NCBI RefSeq assembly: GCF_000147335.1
Contig: NC_014501.1
Coordinates: 5,944,501-6,008,500, forward strand
DNA from: Gloeothece verrucosa PCC 7822
GTDB taxonomy: Bacteria; Cyanobacteriota; Cyanobacteriia; Cyanobacteriales; Microcystaceae
Length of the DNA stretch: 64,000 nucleotides
Direction of reading: 5' to 3'
The position numbers and the translations under genes were made by a program. Positions 9,055 to 17,090 of the stretch are shown here, one piece after another. Every line of letters begins with the position of its first letter. Position 1 is the first letter of the stretch. The notes under the pieces are model-generated. The model was not told where the DNA came from and did no database searches. It was given only the letters and a program-made list of their open reading frames with translations.

Positions 9055-10446
9055 TTATAATCTTAAAATTGTTCGGGCAACTGTAAAATAAATTAACACT
9101 CCTAAAACATCAACGGCGGTAGTAATAAAAGGGGCTGACATTAAGGCAGGATCTAAACCAAAAGTACGGAATAAAAAAGGAAGAGAAGAACCAGCAACAG
9201 AAGCTAAAAAGGCAATAGCGACTAAACTAATACCCACTGAAAAAGCCACAAACGGATTAGTTTTTAAAATAAAATAAGCCCAAAGCATGGCCAAAAAACC
9301 GAGAATAACGCCTAATAAAATGCCGGCCATTCCTTCACGAAAGATGACTTTAGCCGAACCGAGGTCTTTAATTTCATCGGTATTTAAGCCGCGAATAATG
9401 ACCGTAGAAGATTGAGCGCCGACATTGCCGCCGGTACCCGTCAACAGAGGAATAAAAGCAGTGAGGATAGCCATTTTAGCGATGACCGACTCTTGAGATT
9501 TTATAATGCTACCGGTCACCGTGTTAGTAAACAGCAACACCAATAACCAAACTACCCGTTTACGGACCACTGTAACAAGATTAGTTTGGAAATAATTATC
9601 GCCATCTGACTGTAGTCCTCCCAAAGCGTAGATATCCTCAGTAGCTTCTTGTTGCAAAATATCAATAACGTCATCTACCGTGACGATACCCACCAAGCGC
9701 TGTTCCCGGTCCACCACCGGAACTGCTAATAAATCATAACGTTGGATAGTGCGGGCGACTTCTTCTTGGTCGGTATCGGTATGAAGACAAATGACATCTC
9801 GGGTCATAATTTCGCCGAGAGTTTTATCGGGAGAAGAAATGACTAAATCTCGTAGCGAAACAATCCCGGCCAGATGGCGAGAATTATCGGTAACGTATAA
9901 ATAATAAATAACTTCTGAAGCGTTAGCTAAACTACGAATACGTTCTAAGGTTTGAGTAACGGTTAAGCTTTCTTTTAAAGAAATATATTCAGGGGTCATT
10001 ATTCGCCCTGCTGTGGCCTCTTCATAACCCAATAGGAGGGCAGTCGCTTGGCGTTCATGAGGACTCAACTGGGCCAGAAGGCGGCGGACAATTTTCGCGG
10101 GTAATTCATCAAATAGCCTAGCACGATCATCAGGAGACATTTTATCAACCACATCTAACACTTCCTGATGTTTAAACTTTTGCAGTAAAGCTTGTTGAGT
10201 GGCGGCTTCTAAATGTTCATAAACTTCGATGGCTTCTGTTTTCGATAATAGACGAAAGGCTATCACTTGCATAGACTCTGGCAACCCTTCGATCACTTCT
10301 GCGATATCGACGGGTTTGACAGGAATTAAAAGCGCCTTTGCGCCTTCTAGGTTTCCTTGTTCGAGTAACAATTGTAATTGAGAGCGAACTAATTGCCACA
10401 GTTCACTCCTTAAACCAGTTTGAATCGAGGTGGGATTATCAGTCAA
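9055..10446 (-). CDS. mgtE: Magnesium transporter MgtE
   Basis: A 463-residue Mg2+ channel/transporter of the inner membrane. Domains in order: cytoplasmic MgtE N domain (about 30-130, helical superhelix), two CBS domains (about 135-265; IMTPEYISLKES and IMTRDVICLHTD mark their starts) that sense intracellular Mg2+, a plug helix, and five membrane segments from about residue 290 containing the pore motif PLLTGTGGNVGAQSS. Full length. Followed closely by the WD40 gene on the same strand. Confidence 0.95.
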   Translation of the reverse strand: MTDNPTSIQTGLRSELWQLVRSQLQLLLEQGNLEGAKALLIPVKPVDIAEVIEGLPESMQVIAFRLLSKTEAIEVYEHLEAATQQALLQKFKHQEVLDVVDKMSPDDRARLFDELPAKIVRRLLAQLSPHERQATALLLGYEEATAGRIMTPEYISLKESLTVTQTLERIRSLANASEVIYYLYVTDNSRHLAGIVSLRDLVISSPDKTLGEIMTRDVICLHTDTDQEEVARTIQRYDLLAVPVVDREQRLVGIVTVDDVIDILQQEATEDIYALGGLQSDGDNYFQTNLVTVVRKRVVWLLVLLFTNTVTGSIIKSQESVIAKMAILTAFIPLLTGTGGNVGAQSSTVIIRGLNTDEIKDLGSAKVIFREGMAGILLGVILGFLAMLWAYFILKTNPFVAFSVGISLVAIAFLASVAGSSLPFLFRTFGLDPALMSAPFITTAVDVLGVLIYFTVARTILRL

Positions 10447-10766
10447 GGTTAACCTTCCCTTATGTTAGCCAGATAACAAGCAGTGGTAATCTTTCAAATA
10501 GGGTTACGCCATACAGTCTAACTCTCAAGGGTTATATCTTACAAACTTACGTTAGAGGTCAGTGGTTGGTTGCTAATGACTTCTACAATGGGATTTGGTA
10601 AGTGCCGCGCCAAATTATTTACCCAGTCTCATTTTCTATAATCCTTACAAAATAAGGGTTTAGGTTTTAGCCGATGTGTAACTTATTATGTGTATTTACT
10701 TATGAGAATAGAGACGAAAAGCTTATGCTAGAGTGAGGGTATAAAAGTCCTTGGTATCGACTAACA
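10447..10766. other. Intergenic region between divergent mgtE and Uma2 genes
   Basis: A 320-base spacer containing the promoters of both flanking genes. I looked for a magnesium riboswitch in the mgtE leader and saw no recognisable conserved core. No other gene. Confidence 0.4.
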
Positions 10767-11537
10767 ATGGCAGTCACTACAGCCCCTTTAGAAATTACTT
10801 GGGAAAAATTACCCGATGATTATATTTTACCCGATGACCCTGTGGATAATATCAATCAACCGGCTCTAGCGGCGGCTTTGACAGAGAGTTTAGCACTGTT
10901 TGGAAAACTGCCGATAAATGCTTTAACCTGTACTAATTATGGAATTTGTGCGACGGTTAACGGTAAATTTGTCGTTAAAGCACCGGACTGGGCTTATATT
11001 CCTAGTATTACTGCTTCTCGGGAAGAAGTTGACCGCAGTTATACGCCTCGGTTACAAGGAGAGATTCCGGTGATTGTGATGGAATTTCTTTCAGATACAG
11101 TGGGGGCTGAATATTCCACTAAACCCACTTATCCGCCGGGGAAATGGTTTTTTTATGAGCAAGTGTTACAGGTTCCGACTTATGTGATTTTTGAACCTTA
11201 TTCGGGAGAGCTAGAAGTTTACGCTTTAGATGATTCCGGACAGTATCAGTTAAAATCTCCTGATGAAAATGGACGTTATCTTATCTCTCAAATGAATTTA
11301 TTTTTAGGCGTTTGGGAAGGGATGAGGGAAAACCGTCAGGGTTATTGGTTGCGTTGGTGGGATGAGCAGGGGGACTTGTTATTATGGGGTTTTGAGAGAG
11401 TTATTCAAGAAACTCAAAGAGTTGAACAAGAACGTCAACGCGCTGAACAAGAACGTCAACGTGCTGAACAAGAACGCCAACGTGCCGAGCGTTTATTGGC
11501 ACAACTGAGAGCGGCGGGTATTGAACCTCAAGAGTAA
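10767..11537 (+). CDS. Uma2 family PD-(D/E)XK endonuclease-like protein
   Basis: A 256-residue member of the Uma2 family (DUF820), abundant in cyanobacteria and folded like restriction endonucleases; biological role unknown. The catalytic-type signature is present: KAPDWAY (the PD), VIVMEFLSD (the E..S) and a following lysine-containing helix (GKWFFYEQV). Residues 215-250 form a coiled coil built from the repeat RQRAEQE, ending in a short LRAAGIEP tail. Two other Uma2 genes in the window (48773 and 58938) share this layout and a similar tail, so the tail may be a shared interaction element. Confidence 0.85.
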   Translation: MAVTTAPLEITWEKLPDDYILPDDPVDNINQPALAAALTESLALFGKLPINALTCTNYGICATVNGKFVVKAPDWAYIPSITASREEVDRSYTPRLQGEIPVIVMEFLSDTVGAEYSTKPTYPPGKWFFYEQVLQVPTYVIFEPYSGELEVYALDDSGQYQLKSPDENGRYLISQMNLFLGVWEGMRENRQGYWLRWWDEQGDLLLWGFERVIQETQRVEQERQRAEQERQRAEQERQRAERLLAQLRAAGIEPQE

Positions 11538-11674
11538 AGGCTTCACAGAACTCGCTTTTCTTCAATCTCTGTATATTTTTGTAGTTTTTTTAGGAACTCT
11601 CTAGCTATAGTCTCGTTTATTTGTCAGTTCATAAGTAAACAAGACTGTAGAATTTTTCCCGAGAAGATAAAGTT

Positions 11675-11806
11675 ATGAAATTTCTTGATGCAGTTTTTAC
11701 GGGTGTAGGCTTTATTGTTAAAGGTGTCGGTATGGTTGTTCAAGCCGTTGGCGAAACTGTCAAAGATTGGGGAGAACACATCATATCTAAAGAAGCAAAC
11801 ATATGA
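11675..11806 (+). CDS. Small hydrophobic ORF, 43 aa, possible N-terminal half of a frameshifted gene
   Basis: An ATG-started frame, preceded by GAGAAGATAAAG, encodes a 43-residue amphipathic peptide rich in Gly and Val (MKFLDAVFTGVGFIVKGVG and onward), ending at TGA 11804. It overlaps a longer frame in +1 register that continues to 12131. A one-base shift at the stop would fuse the two into one protein of about 150 residues. Either a small membrane-active protein of its own or the front of a broken gene. Confidence 0.45.
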   Translation: MKFLDAVFTGVGFIVKGVGMVVQAVGETVKDWGEHIISKEANI

Positions 11807-12131
11807 TACCGGACTTTTATATAAGTCAACTGTTCCTGAACTTGAGATATCTAATAATGATTTAAACCTCATCTTTTCTCAAAATTCGGTTCAACGTCAA
11901 GTTACTAGGCGGGTAAAAGAACATATTCATCAAAAAGATGAGGAAATACTTTGTAAAATTCATTATATCCCTATGGTGTTACGAGAAAAATATGGACACG
12001 GAGATGTAGCACTTGATATGTATTATCTAGCTTGTCCTCATCCTGGTTGTGGTCAAACTGTCAAGCTAAAATCAGCCGCTCAATTAGCAGCATTTTTAAG
12101 ACGTAAAGAAGGAAGAGGGATAGTGAATTAA
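11715..12131 (+). CDS. Hypothetical protein with Cys/His cluster, start uncertain
   Basis: Frame open from 11715 (TTG) to 12131; no ATG near the front, so the true start or the connection to the 43-residue frame at 11675 is unclear. The C-terminal half is well-formed: a basic segment (QRQVTRRVKEHIHQKDEE) and a possible metal-binding cluster CKIH ... CPHPGC around residues 79-113, then KLKSAAQLAAFLRRK. Not recognised. The codons before about 11805 read like out-of-frame sequence of the small ORF, which favours a frameshift over an independent gene. Confidence 0.5.
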   Translation: MLKVSVWLFKPLAKLSKIGENTSYLKKQTYDTGLLYKSTVPELEISNNDLNLIFSQNSVQRQVTRRVKEHIHQKDEEILCKIHYIPMVLREKYGHGDVALDMYYLACPHPGCGQTVKLKSAAQLAAFLRRKEGRGIVN

Positions 12132-12154
12132 CGCCCTCTCTAAAAATTTATTTA

Positions 12155-12254
12155 GGACTTACGCACCATAACCCAATCATAAGGGTTTGAGATTCCTCGC
12201 TCGCGCTCGCTTGGGACATAAACTTGTTAGTTTAGTTTCTGAGTGCGTAACTCC
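12155..12254. mobile_element. MITE of about 100 bp with TA target duplications
   Basis: Terminal inverted repeats GGACTTACGCAC (left, 12155) and the reverse complement of GTGCGTAACTCC (right, ending 12254) match at 11 of 12 bases. TA dinucleotides flank both ends (12153-12154 and 12255-12256), the duplication made by IS630/Tc1-mariner transposases. It has no coding capacity. The ends resemble the GGA(C/G)TTACGCAC ends of elements seen in other cyanobacteria. Confidence 0.65.
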
Positions 12255-12256
12255 TA

Positions 12257-12604
12257 TTATTGTTGTCCTTCAACAAATTTTCTCAGCTTTTTCTTTAAAT
12301 CAGATGAAATTAGAGGGAAATTTTCTACTTCTTTAATAATAGATTCTTGAGTTTTTCCCTCTTCAATCATCTTTTTCACAACACTTTTGGCAAGCTCATC
12401 AACTCCATATTTAGTAATTCCTTTAGAAATTTTTGTAAGTAGAAGAAGAACTCCAACACCCCCAATCATTCCAAAAGGCCCTCCTAGAGTTGCTAGTGCA
12501 GTTGTTATAGCTGCGGCTCCTGCATATCCTGAAACAGCTATTAGAAACAGAAAAATTAATCCAGGCACTCCCAAACTTGCTATTTCGCTAACCAACTTAT
12601 CCAT
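12257..12604 (-). CDS. Glycine-rich membrane protein, 115 aa
   Basis: Not assigned to a named family. Residues 12-62 are hydrophobic and rich in Gly and Ala (AVSGYAGAAAITTALATLGG, then MIGGVGVLLLL), with spacing like a glycine zipper; residues 65-115 are amphipathic and basic (SVVKKMIEEGKTQESI). The architecture suggests a membrane-inserting or membrane-associated protein. It ends next to a MITE and starts 28 bases downstream of the acidic protein gene on the same strand, so the two may be a pair. Confidence 0.65.
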   Translation of the reverse strand: MDKLVSEIASLGVPGLIFLFLIAVSGYAGAAAITTALATLGGPFGMIGGVGVLLLLTKISKGITKYGVDELAKSVVKKMIEEGKTQESIIKEVENFPLISSDLKKKLRKFVEGQQ

Positions 12605-12632
12605 AAATTTTTTACACTACTAATGTGAACAG

Positions 12633-12815
12633 TTATCCTAAAATATCCTCAAGTCTTTGAGGTTCATCGTCATAAAACCATCCATCATCATTAGATCGTG
12701 TTAATGATTCCGAGTGGTCATAGCCCTCTTGTATGAAGTCAGCATAAAAGTCATCATACTCGTCATAAAAATACTCATCATCAGGATCAAAATATTCTTC
12801 GTAATAGTCCGTCAT
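12633..12815 (-). CDS. Very acidic Asp/Glu/Tyr-rich protein, 60 aa
   Basis: A 60-residue protein with a striking composition: more than a third Asp+Glu and many Tyr (MTDYYEEYFDPDDEYFYDEY at the front), hardly any basic residues. Such composition is found in DNA-mimic inhibitors, nucleoid modulators and Ca2+-binding peptides; none can be assigned here. It precedes the glycine-rich membrane protein on the same strand, with a 28-base gap. Confidence 0.6.
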   Translation of the reverse strand: MTDYYEEYFDPDDEYFYDEYDDFYADFIQEGYDHSESLTRSNDDGWFYDDEPQRLEDILG

Positions 12816-13005
12816 TTTTCAGTTTTTATGGCTATTAATAGATATTTTTTACCATTATATTCTCAATACTTTAATTAAGTCTGTGATGGGAATCACTTGA
12901 TGTTGAAGACTGAACTCACAAATAAGAAACCCAAAATCTACAGTATAAGTTCGACAGCACTCTCTATAATAGTATTGTTAAAGTTATTAGTCTAAATTAA
13001 AATCA
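12816..13005. other. Spacer with promoter of the acidic gene
   Basis: Part of a 380-base stretch (12816-13195) without a full-length gene. It holds the upstream region of the acidic-protein gene on the minus strand. The rest of the stretch is the antitoxin remnant described next and a 52-base tail before the end of cobN. Confidence 0.35.
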
Positions 13006-13143
13006 ATGGGTAATGCAATAGTTCTAATTTCTCAAGACAACCCTTGGCAATCTCTAGTTAAAAGCTTAGATTTATTCTCAGAAGACTTTATGGAGAACAG
13101 AGAACAACCCAAACAGCAACCGAGAGAGGAACTTTTTGAATAA
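13006..13143 (+). pseudogene. vapB-type antitoxin remnant lacking its DNA-binding domain
   Basis: A 45-residue frame (MGNAIVLISQDNPWQSLVKS, later SEDFMENREQPKQQPREEL) that corresponds to the C-terminal, toxin-binding half of AbrB/SpoVT-type VapB antitoxins, where GNAIVLIP..NPW..L continues directly from the swapped-hairpin domain. The normal N-terminal 25-30 residues are absent and upstream DNA has no matching frame. No vapC follows; cobN converges 52 bases downstream. Seen: the frame and motif. Inferred: decay of a former toxin-antitoxin locus, or a solitary neutralising peptide. Confidence 0.65.
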
Positions 13144-13195
13144 AAAACTCACTACTCAAACAGATAACCCCTTTGCGTCTTGGCGTAAAACAAAT

Positions 13196-16100
13196 TTAAC
13201 TCATCCCCTCAATAACCCCTTCAGCATCATGAACCATCGCCCTTAACTTCTCCAACAAATCCCCCTCAACCGACTCCCATAACCCCCGTTGATGTGCTTC
13301 TAATAATCTCTCAGCCATATCTCGCAGCGCCCAAGGATTTTTATCAGCAATAAACCCCCGTACCTTCTCATCCAACAAATAAGCCTGGGCTACACCCTGA
13401 TACATAAAATCCTCCACACATCTAGCCGTCGCATCATAAGCAAACAAATAATCCACCGTCGCCGCCATTTCAAAAGCGCCTTTATAACCATGCCGCATCA
13501 CACCGGCGATCCATTTCGGATTAACCACCCGAGAACGATAAACTCGGGCCACTTCTTCTTTTAACAACCTCACCCTTGGATTAGCCGCAATAGAATTATC
13601 CCCGAAATAAGTCAGAGGATTTTTTCCCGTTAGAGCGCGGACTGCCGCCGTCAAACCCCCTTGAAACTGATAATAATCATCTGAGTCTAATAAATCATGT
13701 TCGCGGTTATCTTGATTATGCAGAATTACCTGTAATTTCTTCAGACGTTGAGTAAAAACTTCTGACACAGCATGACCTATTCCACCCTCATCATAACCAT
13801 AACAACTCCAGTTAATATATGCCCTGGCTAAATCATCATCAGTTTGCCAATTTTGTGCCTCAATTAAACCCTGTAAACCTGCCCCATAAGCCCCGGGTTT
13901 GGACCCAAAAATTCTGTAGAGCGATCGTTGCTTTGCCGCTTCTTTTGTTAATCCTTGGCTTTCCCAAAACTCCCTATCTGTCTGCACTTGCGCCGCTAGG
14001 GGATTTATTTCTTTTTCTTCCTTTAGGCTTGACACATCTTTTATGATTTTGTACAATAGCTGTAGTATGTTGGGGAAGCTGTCCCTAAAAAAGCCTGAAA
14101 CGCGGATCGTGACATCCACCCGAGGCCGCCCCAACACAGACGGACTAAGGATTTCATAATCAATCACCCTTCTTGAAGCCGCATCCCAAATCGGCTGTAC
14201 ACCGAGTAAAGCGAGAACTTGTGCGACATCATCTCCGCCGGTTCTCATGGTGGATGTTCCCCAGATGGAAATAGCTAGGGTTTGGGGGTATTCTCCGTTG
14301 TCTTGGGTGTATCTTTCGATGAGGGTTTCGGCGGCTTTTCGCCCTATGTCCCAAGCGGTTTGAGTGGGGATGGCGCGAATGTCAACCGAATAAAAGTTGC
14401 GTCCGGTGGGGAGAACTTCTGGTCGTCCTCTCGTGATAGCTCCAGATGCTCCACTGGGGATGTATTGACCTTCTAGTCCCTTGAGTAAATGGGTGATTTC
14501 TTGTTTGGTGTTTTGTAGGGCAGGGAGGAGGTATGTTTTGATCCAGTGCAGTTGTTGCCGGGTTTTGGGAAGGGATGAGAGGTCGTTGTTGGGGTTTTCT
14601 ATCTGTTCATATAGCCAGTTTTCTAGGGTTTCTATGATGTCTCCTTGGGTACGGTTTTGTTGGAGTTTCGCGCCAAGTTGCTCCCCCACTGCCCCCCTTA
14701 ACCAGGGGAGGGATAGAGATAATGAAAAGGGATTTGAGGGACTAGGGGAAAGGGGATCTAGATCTAGGTTTAGGTCTTGGGCGAGGGCTTGGGTTATTCC
14801 GATACGATTAAAGCTAGGTGAGCGGGCAATGGCTATGAGTAGATTGATTAATTGTTTTCCTTGGGGACATTGACCAAATATGTGTAAGCCGTCTCGAATT
14901 TGTGCTTCTTTGAGTTCACATAAGTAGCTGTCTGCTAAGGTTAGAAATTGAGGGATAGTGTTGTTATCGAGTTGTTCTATTCCTAAGTCTTGGTTGAGTT
15001 TTGTTTGGGTGACGAGTTGAGTAATGCGCTCACATATAATTTTTAATCGGGTGGGATCTAAAGTTTGTGCTTCATAATATTCGTCGATGAGGGTTTCTAG
15101 TTTCTCTAAGTCTCCATAGAGTTCGGCGCGAGTTAGGGGGGGAGTGAGATGATCTAAGATAACCGCATGAGAACGCCGCTTGGCTTGAGATCCTTCTCCT
15201 GGGTCGTTAACAATAAAAGGATAGAAATGAGGTAGGGTCCCTAGGGCTATTTCTGGGTAACAAGTTTTTGATAGAGCTAGACTTTTTCCGGGTAGCCATT
15301 CTAAGTTGCCATGTTTCCCCATATGCACAATAGCTAAGGCGCGAAATTTTTCTTTTAACCAGTAGTAATAAGCAAGATATTCCGGAGTGGGTTCTAGGTC
15401 GGGGGCATGATAATTTAAACTGGGGTCTAAGTCATATCCTCGTGATGGCTGTATGCCGATAAAAATATTGCCTAATTGTATCCCTGGGATAGCAATAGGA
15501 CCGGTGGGTTGTTCTGTTAGTCCTGTCCAACGAGTATCTATTTGTTGTTGGACTTGCTCGGGTAAAGTCAAGAAATACTCTTGATAGTCTTGTCTTGAGA
15601 GTTGTTGATATATTTGACGCAAGTCTTTCCCTTCTGGATCGTTAGTCACGCCCAGAGTTAAGCGGCTAATTAATTCATCCCCATCAGCAGGAATATTTTC
15701 TACTGTATATCCTGCTTGTTTTAAGGCTTTAAGGACCTCTATACAACTGGCTGGTGTATCTAATCCTACCCCATTGGCAATTCTTCCATCTCGGTTGGGA
15801 TAGTTGGCTAAAATGAGGGCTATTTTTCGCTCTTGTATCGGTGTCTGTTTTAAGCGTACCCAATTAGCCGCCATAAGCGCGACAAAATTGATTCTATCGA
15901 GTTGAGGTTGATAAACCACTACATCGGTTTCTAATATCTCATTCCAAGTTTTAACCCCTTTAAATGAAACCGCAGTGGTGATAATTCTTCCATCCACTTC
16001 CGGCAGCGCTACATTCATGGCTACATCTCGTGGCGTTAGTCCGGCAAAAGAATTCTCCCATTGTTCGAGTGTTCCCCCACTCAAAATAACTTGTAATACT

Positions 16101-16981
16101 GGTACGTCTAATTTTTCCCAAAAGGATAACCTCGTAGGCGTTAAATCTTTATTAAATTCTGCTTCTGCTGCGTCTAGTTGTGCTATAGCAAAACTGGTAG
16201 TATTGAGTAAAACTTGTATCGAGTCGGAGTCACTGGCTTGAAAAAGGGTGAGTAGGATTTCTTGAACGTCGGGTTCTCGGAGTGAAGAAACAAAGACGGG
16301 AACCGGTTCTAAATGCCGCTCTATTAACGCTTGACAGAGGGCATCGATAGGTAAAGTATTAGCGGCTAAATAATGGGCACGATAAAACAATAAACCCACT
16401 TTGGCATAAGTTGTTTTTGCTGTGGGTTTTTTCCAGTCATATATCCCCACTCGGGGAACCACTTGAGGAGGAGGAGGATTATAACTGGTATTTAAACCGA
16501 CATCCGCGACAAACTTTAAAGCATTCAGCCAATTTTCTCTACCCCCTTCTGTCAGATAACGCCATAGCTGATAGACATCCGCCAAAGAAGCACTAGAATG
16601 ACTCATTAAATTGGGATCAGGGCGCTCATCTCCTGGCAAAATAAAAACAGTCGTCTGCTTATTGTCCGCTATTTCTTCAATCACTTCTAAACCGTAAGAC
16701 CAATAGGAACGCCCCCCCAATAGTCGTACAATAATAATATCAGCCGCTTCTAGAACCGCCTCAGCATAAGTATCAATACTCAACTGCTGTTGAAGCTGTA
16801 AAAGATTCACCACTCGTAAAGAGGGAAACTCGGCAGGAAGATTAGTTACCGCACCGGCTAGGGTTTGAATATCTGTATCAGCCGCAGTAAGAATTATAAT
16901 TGAGGCCGGGGTTTGTTCAACAAAAATCACCCCTTCTGTAGATGAATTCCAACCTCCTGGTGTAGTTGCCCTCCGGTGCAT
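13196..16981 (-). CDS. cobN: Cobaltochelatase subunit CobN (Mg-chelatase H-like)
   Basis: A 1261-residue large chelatase subunit that binds the corrinoid (or related tetrapyrrole) and inserts cobalt with an ATPase partner. The start MHRRATTPGGWN and the order of conserved blocks (LANYPNRDGRIANGVGLDTP near 390, AIVHMGKHGNLEWLPGKSLA near 550, and the SCYGYDEGGIGH and MRHGYKGAFEMAATVDY blocks near the end) are those of the CobN branch, not ChlH. No cobS/cobT is nearby; ChlI/ChlD may serve as partner. A low-complexity insert lies around residues 735-770 (see findings). Single gene, divergent from the sensor kinase. Confidence 0.9.
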   Translation of the reverse strand: MHRRATTPGGWNSSTEGVIFVEQTPASIIILTAADTDIQTLAGAVTNLPAEFPSLRVVNLLQLQQQLSIDTYAEAVLEAADIIIVRLLGGRSYWSYGLEVIEEIADNKQTTVFILPGDERPDPNLMSHSSASLADVYQLWRYLTEGGRENWLNALKFVADVGLNTSYNPPPPQVVPRVGIYDWKKPTAKTTYAKVGLLFYRAHYLAANTLPIDALCQALIERHLEPVPVFVSSLREPDVQEILLTLFQASDSDSIQVLLNTTSFAIAQLDAAEAEFNKDLTPTRLSFWEKLDVPVLQVILSGGTLEQWENSFAGLTPRDVAMNVALPEVDGRIITTAVSFKGVKTWNEILETDVVVYQPQLDRINFVALMAANWVRLKQTPIQERKIALILANYPNRDGRIANGVGLDTPASCIEVLKALKQAGYTVENIPADGDELISRLTLGVTNDPEGKDLRQIYQQLSRQDYQEYFLTLPEQVQQQIDTRWTGLTEQPTGPIAIPGIQLGNIFIGIQPSRGYDLDPSLNYHAPDLEPTPEYLAYYYWLKEKFRALAIVHMGKHGNLEWLPGKSLALSKTCYPEIALGTLPHFYPFIVNDPGEGSQAKRRSHAVILDHLTPPLTRAELYGDLEKLETLIDEYYEAQTLDPTRLKIICERITQLVTQTKLNQDLGIEQLDNNTIPQFLTLADSYLCELKEAQIRDGLHIFGQCPQGKQLINLLIAIARSPSFNRIGITQALAQDLNLDLDPLSPSPSNPFSLSLSLPWLRGAVGEQLGAKLQQNRTQGDIIETLENWLYEQIENPNNDLSSLPKTRQQLHWIKTYLLPALQNTKQEITHLLKGLEGQYIPSGASGAITRGRPEVLPTGRNFYSVDIRAIPTQTAWDIGRKAAETLIERYTQDNGEYPQTLAISIWGTSTMRTGGDDVAQVLALLGVQPIWDAASRRVIDYEILSPSVLGRPRVDVTIRVSGFFRDSFPNILQLLYKIIKDVSSLKEEKEINPLAAQVQTDREFWESQGLTKEAAKQRSLYRIFGSKPGAYGAGLQGLIEAQNWQTDDDLARAYINWSCYGYDEGGIGHAVSEVFTQRLKKLQVILHNQDNREHDLLDSDDYYQFQGGLTAAVRALTGKNPLTYFGDNSIAANPRVRLLKEEVARVYRSRVVNPKWIAGVMRHGYKGAFEMAATVDYLFAYDATARCVEDFMYQGVAQAYLLDEKVRGFIADKNPWALRDMAERLLEAHQRGLWESVEGDLLEKLRAMVHDAEGVIEGMS

Positions 16982-17090
16982 GATTTCCCTTATCTTTAAA
17001 AAACATTAGATTTCCAGTCAACTGACATATCTAGAGCGATCCTAATAGATAGCAGAGTCTATGCTGCTGACTTATATATGAAGCACGATA

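Noticed and set aside
10447..10766. Possible Mg2+ riboswitch in the mgtE leader
   Set aside because: I could not find a conserved M-box-like core or a paired anti-terminator; the region looks like an ordinary divergent promoter spacer.
13819..14873. Several plus-strand open frames opposite cobN
   Set aside because: They lie entirely inside the strongly supported cobN gene, have biased low-complexity composition and no recognisable motif.
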